From the NCBI GenBank assembly GCA_958496175.1, contig OY292277.1, positions 44,341,050 through 44,405,049 of the forward strand: DNA of 64,000 nt. Reading direction: 5' to 3'. Below the pieces are notes generated by a model, which saw only the letters and a list, made by a program, of their open reading frames with translations, ran no database searches and was not told where the DNA came from. Shown here piece by piece: positions 1 to 8,819 of the stretch; the first letter of the stretch is position 1, and the number at the start of each line of letters is the position of its first letter. Both the position numbers and the translations under genes were made by a program. The DNA comes from Sisyra terminalis. Taxonomy: Eukaryota > Arthropoda > Insecta > Neuroptera > Sisyridae.

Positions 1-2610
1 GTTTCTCTAAGATCAAATTTCTATATCAACATTTAAGTCCACTTTTTTGAAAGATTTTGCATTGCAAAAGGGGAGGGAAAAATCAAATTTTTGCAAGGAC
101 TATTTTTTTCGGGTTGAGATCATATTTCTATCAGATTTACCTTGTTTTATGTCAATGTTTCGATTAGAACGGAAAAGTTAAGAAAGAAGGGAAAGTTTTC
201 TTGTTCATAATCCTGGCATTGTTTCCGACGTTTGACAATTAATATGGATGTCATTCTGGATGCTCTAAATTTCCCAGGAATTGCTCCAGCGATTATTTGC
301 TTGTTATGCTGTAGTCGGGAAGTTCGAATCCAAAAGCTTTTCCAACACTTCAATCCAATGGATCGGAGATCGCCTGCATTTTCCTTTCTTTATAGGTTGT
401 CCCTGTACCATTAGTTTTTCCTGACCTGAGACATTTGTCCTTCTGGCCGTGAAATGGACCCAGGAGTATTAAAGGATGAGAAAATTTTACCCGGGAAACT
501 TTCAACGGAAAATTTTTGGGCCCCAAATTTTGTCGTTTGACATATCAGATTTCATCAAGTACGGTGCATTATCATAAAACACCGACAAAGAAAAATTCAC
601 TCCAAAGAAAAAACAGAACACCAATTTAAAAGTAGACGTACGCATGTTATTGCATGTTATGGATTTGGAATCTTGCTATGACTTATGAGTTACGTATATC
701 GGAAAAATTGAAAGTATAATTTAATTTAAACGTTAGAATTAAGATATGGCGTTATTTCTCTTTCGTTTTGGTATACAACGAAAACGTAAACAAGCAGTAA
801 ATATTAAGTCCATAAATATAACATTGCTGATTTACTCTACGAAAGTTGCAAACATTATTGATGAAAGTTCATATTTGTTGCCGATTTAAATTAATTTGAA
901 CAAAAAAAAATAAATAAAAACTACTCATTAGAAATTGCATTAGCTTGAAGAATACTACAAGAAAGAATTACTAGTAATACATGGAACTAGTGTTCTTATT
1001 ATATAAACCAAGGCTTTAGTACCATTTGATTTCATTTTATCGACCGAAAACGATAATTTTGTCACAAATTGTCCTATTGAGTTCATCAAATTATTTTTTT
1101 TTTGCTAACTTCAGTTTCCATTGTATGAAAAGTAGATAAAAATATGGAGTTTGGACAAATTTAAAGATAGTAAACTATATCACTGAACTAATTTTTCAAG
1201 GTTTCGTAATGTATTATCCGCAGATACATACTTTGATAGCCAAGCAATCATTTTCACTGGGTGTCAAGCAGTTTTTAAATTCTCCGTAATACTTATTCGC
1301 ATTTAGCAAGGAATAATATAAAGCTTAATTAAGATAAAACCTCGTTTTATTAACATTGAAAAAAGAGTTAGAATAAAAATGTATAGCCAACTATTTTATT
1401 AAGAGGATTAAGGGAAAATATTGAATAGACATATAGACGTGGACGTTATATTTCTTGGCATCCAGGACAAAAGATTTATTGGAGTAAAATCAAGCATTTA
1501 GTTGTGGACAGATATATGAGAGATATTCGCGATTGGCTCAACAATGGCGATTGAATGATATCGCAATGGGGTGTGATGATAAAACGGTAGTGAACATGTT
1601 CGGTCAAACAGTTACACATTTATTAACCCCTTGCTGAACAATGTGACAAGCCGAATTCGTGGTCGTAATTTTAAATGGAACAAGACTAACTATTCCGGCC
1701 TAAAATTGTCGCCAATTTAAATAAATAATGAGGGCAATGTTTTGATGTATTTTTAAAAATGCTCCACCCTAAATCACACAACAATTTTGTCAATTTTATG
1801 CAATACCTTTCCATATTATTTAACAAAGAATTATAGTGTAAAATATAAAAAAAAAAACGAAAAGTTAAATAAAAATCATTATAGAGTTTTGTAAGCTAAT
1901 TGTACTTATATTTCAATGTAAAGTTTAAAAAAAGCATAATGTTTGCTTATTTGAACAAATGTTAGCTTTGTAGAAACTATTGAACTTATCATAACGATAT
2001 TTGTTAATCGAATTTGCATAATTAAGGTCAAATTTTCATTGGAGTTTCGCTGACATGAGTTTAAAGAGAAATAAAAAAGAAATTATCAATTATGATTAAT
2101 TGATGGTTGTCTATGAATTAAATATTATATTTCTTAATTGCTTTTTGTGTGGGTTCTCTTCTGGGAAAGAAATGTTCAAATCATTTTTTTTTGCTTTTCC
2201 TAATTCCGAATTAATTGTCCTAAACCAATTGGAATCACATATGAAAATCTATGTCTCAAAAAATCATCAAAATCTTTGATGAAAATTAAAGTATAAAAAA
2301 TCAATTAATTGAATTTTAATTTATAAATTCCAACAATATAGCAATTCCAATACTGTAAAATTAATAGGTAAAACGATAGTAACAAATTCGTGTTATTAGA
2401 GATATTTATAGTGGAATCATTAATGTACGAGGATTGTTTCAAAAGTTCTAGGAATATAGCAATATTTTTTATTAATTTATTAACTTTTGTCAATACTACA
2501 ATGAAGTATTTCAACATAATCTCCTTTGAACTAAATACATTTTTTCCAACGATAAAATAAATTTATAAGCCATCCTCAAAGAATTATTTCAGTGTCTCCT
2601 CAATCCCCCT
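1..2610. other. Region with no recognised gene
   Basis: AT-rich non-coding sequence. A less AT-rich patch at about 190-480 has short open frames on both strands, but neither resembles a family I know and no splice sites frame them. A second patch at about 1430-1700 reads like a decayed coding fragment with internal stops. I see no terminal repeats. Most likely intergenic or intronic DNA with old transposon debris. Confidence 0.4.
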
Positions 2611-2998
2611 ATTTGTGACTAGGGATGCAACATTGCTCATAAACATAAATATCGATATTAGAACAACGATATCTTTAAAAGTGAAACATCGAAGTTTATG
2701 AACGATACATCGATTTTTTCCGATAGTTTTACCACCATTTAAATATATTTACATAAAATATTTCTTCAATAATAATATACGATACCGTAAAATTGTAAAT
2801 TCCGTTAAATCCGTAATTGTCGTTAGATTATAATCTTACCAAATCTACCGTTAGTTAATAATCTAACGCGTTATATTATAAATTAACGGAGCTCAAAATC
2901 TTACGCCTGTGATTAAGAAAGGTATATGTTTATTTTTATTTATTTTTAGTAGGATAGTGGACAAGAAAGGATGTAGATCCATGTACTAATTATTAATT

Positions 2999-3039
2999 TA
3001 GCGACATGTTTCGGTCTTTTATTAGACCTTCATCAGGCT
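2999..3039 (-). ncRNA. Hammerhead-ribozyme-like motif, F1 copy A left arm
   Basis: On the minus strand CTGATGA (3030-3036) is followed by one A and a hairpin with a perfect 4-bp stem GGTC/GACC. GAAAC (3008-3012), a 2-nt loop and a GTC triplet (3003-3005) come next. After the predicted cut the strand reads GCT, which pairs with AGC just before CTGATGA to give a short stem I. This is the order of a minimal type I hammerhead with a very short stem III. The extra A after the core is shared by all copies in the window. Activity is unknown. Confidence 0.5.
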
Positions 3040-3290
3040 TCTGAAAATCATACAAACACATTTATAACATAATCCTTCAAAACATTACTAATTGTTAAAT
3101 TACCTTAATATGAAGTACACAATATACATCACAATAAAATCGAAATTGTTTTCTTCTTTATCGCACACATACATTACAATTTTTTTTGATCTAAATTACA
3201 ATATTTACTACCTACCAGGACAGGACTATTTTTTTTTACAACAATTAGTAATGTTTGAAGGATTCTGTACATGTGTTTGTATGATTTTAG

Positions 3291-3332
3291 AAGCCTGATG
3301 AAGGTCTAATAAAAGGCCGAAACGTGTCGCCA
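3291..3332 (+). ncRNA. Hammerhead-ribozyme-like motif, F1 copy A right arm
   Basis: The plus strand has CTGATGA (3295-3301), an unpaired A, a hairpin with stem GGTC/GGCC (one U-G wobble), GAAAC (3319-3323), a two-base loop and GTC (3326-3328). GC at 3329-3330 can pair with GC at 3293-3294 as the base of stem I. It is the mirror image of the left-arm motif, so a transcript from either direction would carry one sense copy. Confidence 0.5.
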
Positions 3333-3725
3333 AATTAATAATTAGTACATGGATCTACATCCTTTCTTGTCCACTATCCTACTAAAAACAAATAAAATTA
3401 TGTAAAATATGGACACAACCAATTTATTGGTAAATGTTTATGTATGTAGCTGTAGATGAACTAATTATAGATGAAGGAAGATGGCGCTATGACATAATAT
3501 TCTTTATAAAGCATCGCTCATGAAGAACGATATAACATCGATGATTTGGGTTTCAGCATTGATGTTACTAAACGATAAATCGATGTTTAAAAAAATCGGT
3601 GTATCTTTTGCATCCTTATTTGTGGTTTTTTTAACGTCAGTGAAACTTTTAAATCGAATCAAATGATAATTATTAGGTGTAAAATCCGAGGAATAAGAGG
3701 ATCCGTGGAATATAAGGTGGGTGCT

Positions 3726-4250
3726 TCAGCAATTCCTGTCGTAAATTGTTCGAAACATCCATCGTTTATCTAACGGTATGTGGTATGGCATTATCCCGTT
3801 ACAATAACTGCATATGCAACTTTCCATGTCATTTTTCGACAAGTACCTGCCGTAGGAGTCCGGAAAATAAATACAAATAATATTCAGAGATAATTGAAGT
3901 ACCTTTGCTAGATAATTCATAAAAATAATCCCATTGCAATCTTAGAATACAGGAAATATTATCTTTCCAACAGGTGGAACTACCCGCGCCTTAGGTGGTA
4001 GGTGGCCCCTTCTTCAACTTTGCGCCATTCTTTGGACTGACTATTGGTCTCAAGATTGAAATAAGAAATCCGTAAAATTTTGTAAAGTCGGACTAAGGTA
4101 GACTAGAGACCTTACGGGTTCAATTCGTACCAAATAAAATAAAAAGTAATAATAATTAAAAGAAGAAGGGTTCGGTAAATGTGTATACGAAACTGGTGGA
4201 GAACAGTACCTCCAAAAAGGTTAAGAACCACTGGCCTAAAGCGAAAACCA
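3726..4250. other. Unassigned stretch with a hAT-like terminus remnant
   Basis: No gene is visible. At about 4217-4236 the sequence AGGTTAAGAACCACTGG has the form of a hAT terminal repeat, but no partner end was found nearby. At about 4110-4130 GGGTTCAATTCGTACC resembles a pol III B box, but no matching A box or cloverleaf can be drawn, so neither a tRNA nor a SINE is called. Confidence 0.25.
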
Positions 4251-4726
4251 ATTTGCAGAACAAAATGATTTCTTTAAGCAAACCTGTTTAAAGTAGATAA
4301 TTGTTTGGGAGAAAATTTCGATATTGAATGTAGAAATTCGATAATTTAATATTATTTTCTTTCGATTTTAGAATAAAAACCCACATTTAAACTTTCAACC
4401 CCATTTACAAAGTGATTTCACATCCATTGCATTACTTGCACTTTCCATTATTCTATTTGTAGTCTTTCATTCGAAACAAATTCGTTTACGAATGCACATA
4501 TTCGCAACGAAATCTAGAACTTGTATTATGGAGGAATGTTATGAAAACCAAAATAAGATAAATTGGTGAGTACTAACGGAATAAAAGGATACAACAAGCA
4601 GAACAATTGCTCGATTTGATTTAGTGAAAAAGAAAGTAGAAAATGTTATTGGAAACGCGAGGGTAGTTTATCCATAAAATGGTAATATTCACTTCAGAAC
4701 ACCAAAATTCATTTATTCGTTTATAC

Positions 4727-5426
4727 CAGGCCTTCTTAAACTATGGGTCGCGACCCCAAATGGGGTCACGTAGTAAAATTCTGGGGTCACAAGAGATTTC
4801 AATGTCACATATTGAAACAAGCCCATCCATATCATTAAAATTTTTCCTAAATTTTAACCAATAAAGAACACAATTCAGGTTAGTTAAGATTATTTTTTTT
4901 TTATTTAATGGTTTTTACTATTCAAATTAGCAAAGTTACGATACGTAACGAAACGTAGCTAATATGAATATTAAAGCCATTAAATAAAAAAAAGAACGAC
5001 TTAAATAATCTGAATTGTCTTCATTATTTATTAAAAGCTTGGTTCTGAATTTTATCATCTTAATTTTAATTTAATATTTACCACCCACGACTACGTTCGA
5101 ATATATTAGAGCAAACTAAAACGGTCAGAATTCCCTTTTATTTGTTACTGCAAAAAATGCAATTTTGATGGTAAATAGGAGATACAATTTTTGTTACTAT
5201 AATATATAGAATTTTATACATTTTTGTGCAATTTTTAATTCAAGATTTTTGTATGTTTCTAAACGAATTCTAAAACTATATATTTTCATATATTTATGTA
5301 TACTATTACCTAATAAATAAATCATCAGAAAATATGTATTTATCTTTCTTTTATACTTATATGGGGTCGCCAGGAAACTCGCAATCATAAATGGGGTCGT
5401 GAATGAAAAAAGTTTAAGAAGCCCTG
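4727..5426. mobile_element. Non-autonomous hAT element with 8-bp TSD
   Basis: The ends are inverted repeats: left CAGGCCTTCTTAAACT, and right, on the other strand, CAGGGCTTCTTAAACT. Both are followed by GGGGTCGC-type subterminal blocks. An exact 8-bp duplication, gtttatac, flanks it at 4719-4726 and 5427-5434. It encodes no transposase. A shorter palindromic element (4871-5017) lies inside it. The intact duplication suggests a fairly recent insertion. Superfamily assignment rests on TIR form and TSD length. Confidence 0.85.
4871..5017. mobile_element. Nearly perfect palindromic element, family F3, nested in a hAT MITE
   Basis: From CAATTCAG to CTGAATTG the whole 147 bp folds on itself into one hairpin. 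The arms of about 65 bp match imperfectly through ATTTAATGG/CCATTAAAT and ATTAGC/GCTAAT. The centre reads AAAGTTACGATACGTAACGA then AACGTAGC: a 5-bp hairpin followed by GAAACGTA, as in the second half of the hammerhead-like motif elsewhere in the window, but CTGANGA is lost. No reading frame. Confidence 0.6.
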
Positions 5427-5881
5427 GTTTATACAACTGGACATTGAAGTGATGTTTTTTTGCTGTCTAATTGCCTGGCTTTCATCCAAATGATTTTAAT
5501 TAAAGTATTAATGATTTTCTAAATTAAATTTTTCGCCATTGACAACACAGGATTGTATTTAAATAAATTCATTGGTTGGTTTTGCATTGATTTTGTTAAA
5601 AAGAAAGTTATATGTTGTTCGCTTTGTTTGACTTAGCTCATTTTCAAAAATAAACAAGTAGTAATATGAGATGGTTTTAAATTTCTATAGAAAATATGTT
5701 TTTATATGAAAATAAGGAAAAGACTACTGTGTATATGTTGGAATTTCAAACATCATTTTACAATTTTCATATAAAATAATCTGAAAATAATTGTTGTAAT
5801 CTTCTTTGATATTGTCCATGAAAAAACGTCGTAAAAAAAATGTTTGCGTTTTTTTTTTTACTAAAATCAAAGCAAAACATA

Positions 5882-6175
5882 TTACATCATGGAATATATA
5901 ATATTTTTATTTTGAGTTTTCCAGACAATTTTTTCCACAAGCAAAGTCAACTTTATCTGACATTCATAACGTAACGACCCATTTAAACAGTCGTAAATGT
6001 GAGATAAGCGACTTTTGTAAAAATATTTCGAGTGAAGTAATGAACGATTTGTTTCACTCAAATGAATATTCAAATATTCAAAGAAAAGTCCAATTGAAAT
6101 GATTACAATTTGGTGCATGCGGCACATTTCTCTCACGACCTCTTTCTCGATTAAAAGAAATTGCTCCGGTTCCAT
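5882..6175 (-). other. Unrecognised 97-aa open reading frame
   Basis: An ATG-initiated minus-strand frame of 97 residues beginning MEPEQF. It matches no family I recognise and its C-terminal half is rich in AT-driven residues (K, N, I, Y). It lies about 110 bp beyond the 48-aa frame at 6282-6428 on the same strand in a locally less AT-rich patch, the only reason to list it. It may be a chance frame. Confidence 0.15.
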
Positions 6176-6281
6176 ATTATTACGCTGCCATATATTTTAC
6201 TATTAAACTGTATATGTAGATATGTTTGTATGGATATGCACATTGGTCGGGGGCAACCGGGAGGTGCGGGTAAAGGAAACG

Positions 6282-6428
6282 TTACCGTCTGCATTTTATT
6301 CGCAAATGTCGCGTTGGTACAACTGCAAAAGATACGGCGATAACAACAAATTGCAATGCACCCACAATGCATCCAACGCCTGTAAACATTTTGACGTTTA
6401 TCGTGATGAAAATCGAACGACTTTTCAT
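6282..6428 (-). CDS. Possible small membrane protein or terminal exon
   Basis: A minus-strand frame of 48 codons runs from ATG at 6428 to TAA at 6282. After a polar start (MKSRS) it has a hydrophobic run of about 20 residues (VGCIVGALQFVVIAVSF), then a basic tail ending RIKCRR, like a type of short cytoplasmic tail after a final membrane segment. A possible splice acceptor, TTTACAG, sits in the frame just before the hydrophobic run, so this might instead be the last exon of a larger membrane protein. I do not recognise a family, and chance is a serious alternative. Confidence 0.25.
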   Translation of the reverse strand: MKSRSIFITINVKMFTGVGCIVGALQFVVIAVSFAVVPTRHLRIKCRR

Positions 6429-6603
6429 TAGCCTTTTTTCCAACAGTCTCGAATTTCTCTAGGTTATTAGCTGTCCATTAATTTCTATGGATGGAAAAAA
6501 AACCGGCGAATTTTCACCGGTATAGATAAAGAATACAAATAAAGAATGCTTCATAAAGAATGGTCATAATGTCGCATGATTATGACGTAATAAATCGAAA
6601 GTT

Positions 6604-7200
6604 AACAGATGGGAGTTAGTAAACATGAAATAGTAGACCATAAACAGCGAAGAGAATTCACTAATTAGATCCTTGAGCAACCTGCTGATTTTGCAAACAA
6701 ATTTTCAATAATGAGGCTATTTTCACCTCGATGGCTTCATAAATAGGCAAAACTGTCAGATTTGGGGCTTAGAAAATCCACGAAGAAAGCAATACATCTA
6801 CAACTGATCACTATATGGTGTGCTTTATGGTCTAGAGAAATAATTGGACCATTTTTCTTCGAAAACGAAGAAGGTAATGCAGTAACATTAAATGGTGAAT
6901 GTTATCCTGATATAATAACAGTTTTTTGTGTCTCATTTAGAAGCTAGTTATCTTGAAGACATATAGTTTCAGCAGGATGGTGTCATACACCATATCGCCC
7001 ATGAAAAATTGACCATCTTGCACGAGTTTGCTCCTGGTCATGTCATTTCCCGATTTAGTGACCACAATTGCACTCTACGCTCTTGCGATTTAACGCCTTT
7101 AGATTTTTGGCTGTGGGATTATCTGAAGTATGCCAATAAGCCTGCAACTATCGAAGCATTGAAAGCCGAAATTAAACGTCGTAGCAATGAAATAACAAAT
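6604..7200 (+). pseudogene. Degenerate DD41D Tc1/mariner-like transposase, copy 1
   Basis: Readable fragments match the catalytic part of an IS630-Tc1-mariner transposase: FQQDG at about 6966-6980, then LTILHEFAPG and SCDLTPLDFWLWDYLK at about 7080-7130. The spacing between the second and third aspartates is about 41 residues, as in DD41D (rosa-type) elements. A stop precedes FQQDG and the upstream part is broken by frameshifts and deletions. It ends where a second copy begins, without the element's 3' end. Confidence 0.75.
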
Positions 7201-7990
7201 GGGAGTTAATAAACATGAAATAGTAGACCATAAACAGCGAAGAGAATTCGCCAATTGGATCCTTGAGTAACCTGCTGGTTTTGCAAACATAATCATTTTC
7301 AATAATGAGGCCAATAGGCAAAACTGTCACATTTGGGGCTTAGAAAATCCACGAATGATTCATCAGAAAGCAATGCATCCACAACGGGTTTCTGTATGGG
7401 GTACTTTATGGTCTGGAGAAATAATTGAATAGTTTTCCTTCGAAAAAGAAGAAGTGATGCAGTAACGGTGAATGGCGAACCTTATCGTGATTTGATAACA
7501 GTTTCTTGTGCCTCATTTGGAAGCTATTGATCTTGACGACATGTGGTTTCAGCAGGACGGTGCCACATGTCATTCCGTCCGTGAAACATTGACAATCTTA
7601 CACGAGTTTGCTCCTGGTCGTGTCATTTCCCGATTTGGTGACCAGAATTGGACTCTACGCTCTTGCGATTTAACGCCTTTAGATTTTTGGCTGTGGGATT
7701 ATCTGAAGTTACAGGTTTATGCCAATAAGCCTGCAACTGTCGAAGCATTGAAAGCCGAAATTAGGCGCTGTATCAATGACATACCATCACATGTATTCAA
7801 TAACGTTATTGAAAATTTCGTTAAAAGGGTATGCAAATGCCAGCAAAGCCGTGGGAACCATTAAAAAAATTTTTGTTGCATACATAATTCTCAAATGCAT
7901 ATTTTCTAACTCAATAAATATTTCAATACTTTGCTACAGAAAATCATGTTTTATTGAACACTGAAATCTTGCGCTCTTATTGAAACACCT
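7201..7990 (+). pseudogene. Degenerate DD41D Tc1/mariner-like transposase, copy 2 (tandem)
   Basis: It repeats the start of copy 1 with an offset of 590 bp (gggagttaat at 7201 against gggagttagt at 6611). It then runs further, through a 118-residue open stretch (7508-7861) containing WFQQDGATCHS, SCDLTPLDFWLWDYLK and a C-terminal VIENFVKRV. Both aspartates are present with 41 residues between them. The N-terminal half is frameshifted. The tail at about 7960-7990 reads ATTGAAACACCTTTTA, a plausible 3' terminus. No complete ORF, so not active. Confidence 0.8.
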
Positions 7991-8390
7991 TTTATTTGAA
8001 TATGCAGGTGAATATTAAAATTTTTGCGATATGACAACAGATAAATGGTTTAGCCATGGTTGATTGAATGTGAACAATTCAATGATTTCACTACTAATAT
8101 GCTATTACTTCTACCAGGTGTCCGGATTTTTCCTCAACTAAAATTCCCTAAATTACCAGACCACAGTTCCTATTTATTCCTGGACCTTATTTAAAAAACG
8201 TTTCGACCAAAAACTTTGATCAATTTAGTGAAAAAATTGCAAAATAAAACCAAAAGTTATGATTTTCCATATAAATATTCTACTAAATTTATTCGATGTA
8301 AAGATTCTTTATACAATTTGCGTATTTGTTGAGTAATCAAGCCTCTAACTATAATATATTATCCTCAAATCCCATAAAAAAATATTTTCA

Positions 8391-8800
8391 GGTTTTTTGG
8401 ATCAATTGAATTCATTGTTCTACAATTCCATTACGTTTCGTCACTTATCGTGACTTCCTCAGGTATCTGATACACAAAAATATTATAAACATACAAAAAC
8501 ATATAAAAGATAATAAAACATAGAAATTATACCATGAATAATATAAATAAAATTTAAATTACCACAAATGACAATTCGTAATTGTTATTTTTTTTATTTA
8601 TGAACAAAACTTTTTTTTTCAATTTAAAAAAGAAAAAAAACATTTACATTTTTCATGGTATCAATTGTATATTGTATTATCTTTTATATGTTAATGTATG
8701 TTTAAAATATTTTTTTTGTATTAGATATCTGAGGAAGTCACGATACGTGACGAAATATAGCAGAATTGAAAAACAGTAAATTAAATTGATCCAAAAAACC
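8391..8800. mobile_element. Inverted-repeat element, family F2, with hammerhead-like arms
   Basis: Left arm (8391-8475) and right arm (8715-8800) are inverted copies bounded by GGTTTTTTGGATCAA and TTGATCCAAAAAACC. Each arm holds CTGAGGA, an A, a GTCAC/GTGAC hairpin and GAAA: minus strand about 8435-8463 on the left, plus strand 8729-8756 on the right. The approximately 240 bp between the arms is low-complexity AT-rich sequence without a gene. I could not fix a target duplication. Confidence 0.65.
8727..8760 (+). ncRNA. Hammerhead-like motif without stem III, F2 right arm
   Basis: CTGAGGA (8729-8735) fits the hammerhead core CUGANGA. A 5-bp stem GTCAC/GTGAC closes on loop GATAC, then GAAAT follows directly with ATAGC. 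In the left arm the sequence is GAAACGTAATGG. Neither arm leaves room for a stem III loop, so self-cleavage is doubtful, but the arrangement is that of the F1 and F5 motifs. Confidence 0.35.
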
Positions 8801-8819
8801 AGAAATAATTATTTTATTT

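Larger units (their letters stand above)
2934..3433. mobile_element. Inverted-repeat element, family F1 copy A, with hammerhead-like arms
   Basis: Two arms of roughly 100 bp are inverted copies: about 2945-3040 reads the same on the minus strand as about 3285-3395 on the plus. The arms carry TAGTAGGATAGTGG, then a block with CGAAAC and CTGATGA. The right end continues to a tail ending in ACACAACCAATTTATTG that the left end lacks. The flanks share atgtttat (2926-2933 and 3434-3441), a likely target duplication. Two related copies occur at 24944-25167 and 32679-32927. No protein is encoded. The tail and variable-length duplications suggest retroposition rather than cut-and-paste transfer. Confidence 0.7.
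2620..3618. mobile_element. hAT-like TIR element containing a nested inverted-repeat element
   Basis: The left end starts TAGGGATGCAA and the right end finishes TTGCATCCTTA, forming imperfect terminal inverted repeats. The flanks are tttgtgac (2612-2619) and tttgtggt (3619-3626), a 6-of-8 match consistent with an aged 8-bp hAT target duplication. Both subterminal parts hold ATCGAT-rich inverted blocks (about 2650-2710 and 3520-3590). There is no transposase frame, so it is non-autonomous. Its middle is occupied by a separate inverted-repeat element at about 2934-3433, which must have inserted later. Confidence 0.6.

Noticed and set aside
232..411. 60-codon plus frame and overlapping minus frame in a less AT-rich patch
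   Set aside because: Neither frame resembles a known protein; could be transposon debris but cannot be assigned.
4100..4135. tRNA or tRNA-derived SINE suggested by GGGTTCAATTCG
   Set aside because: No A box at the right distance, the T stem does not pair, and no cloverleaf can be drawn.
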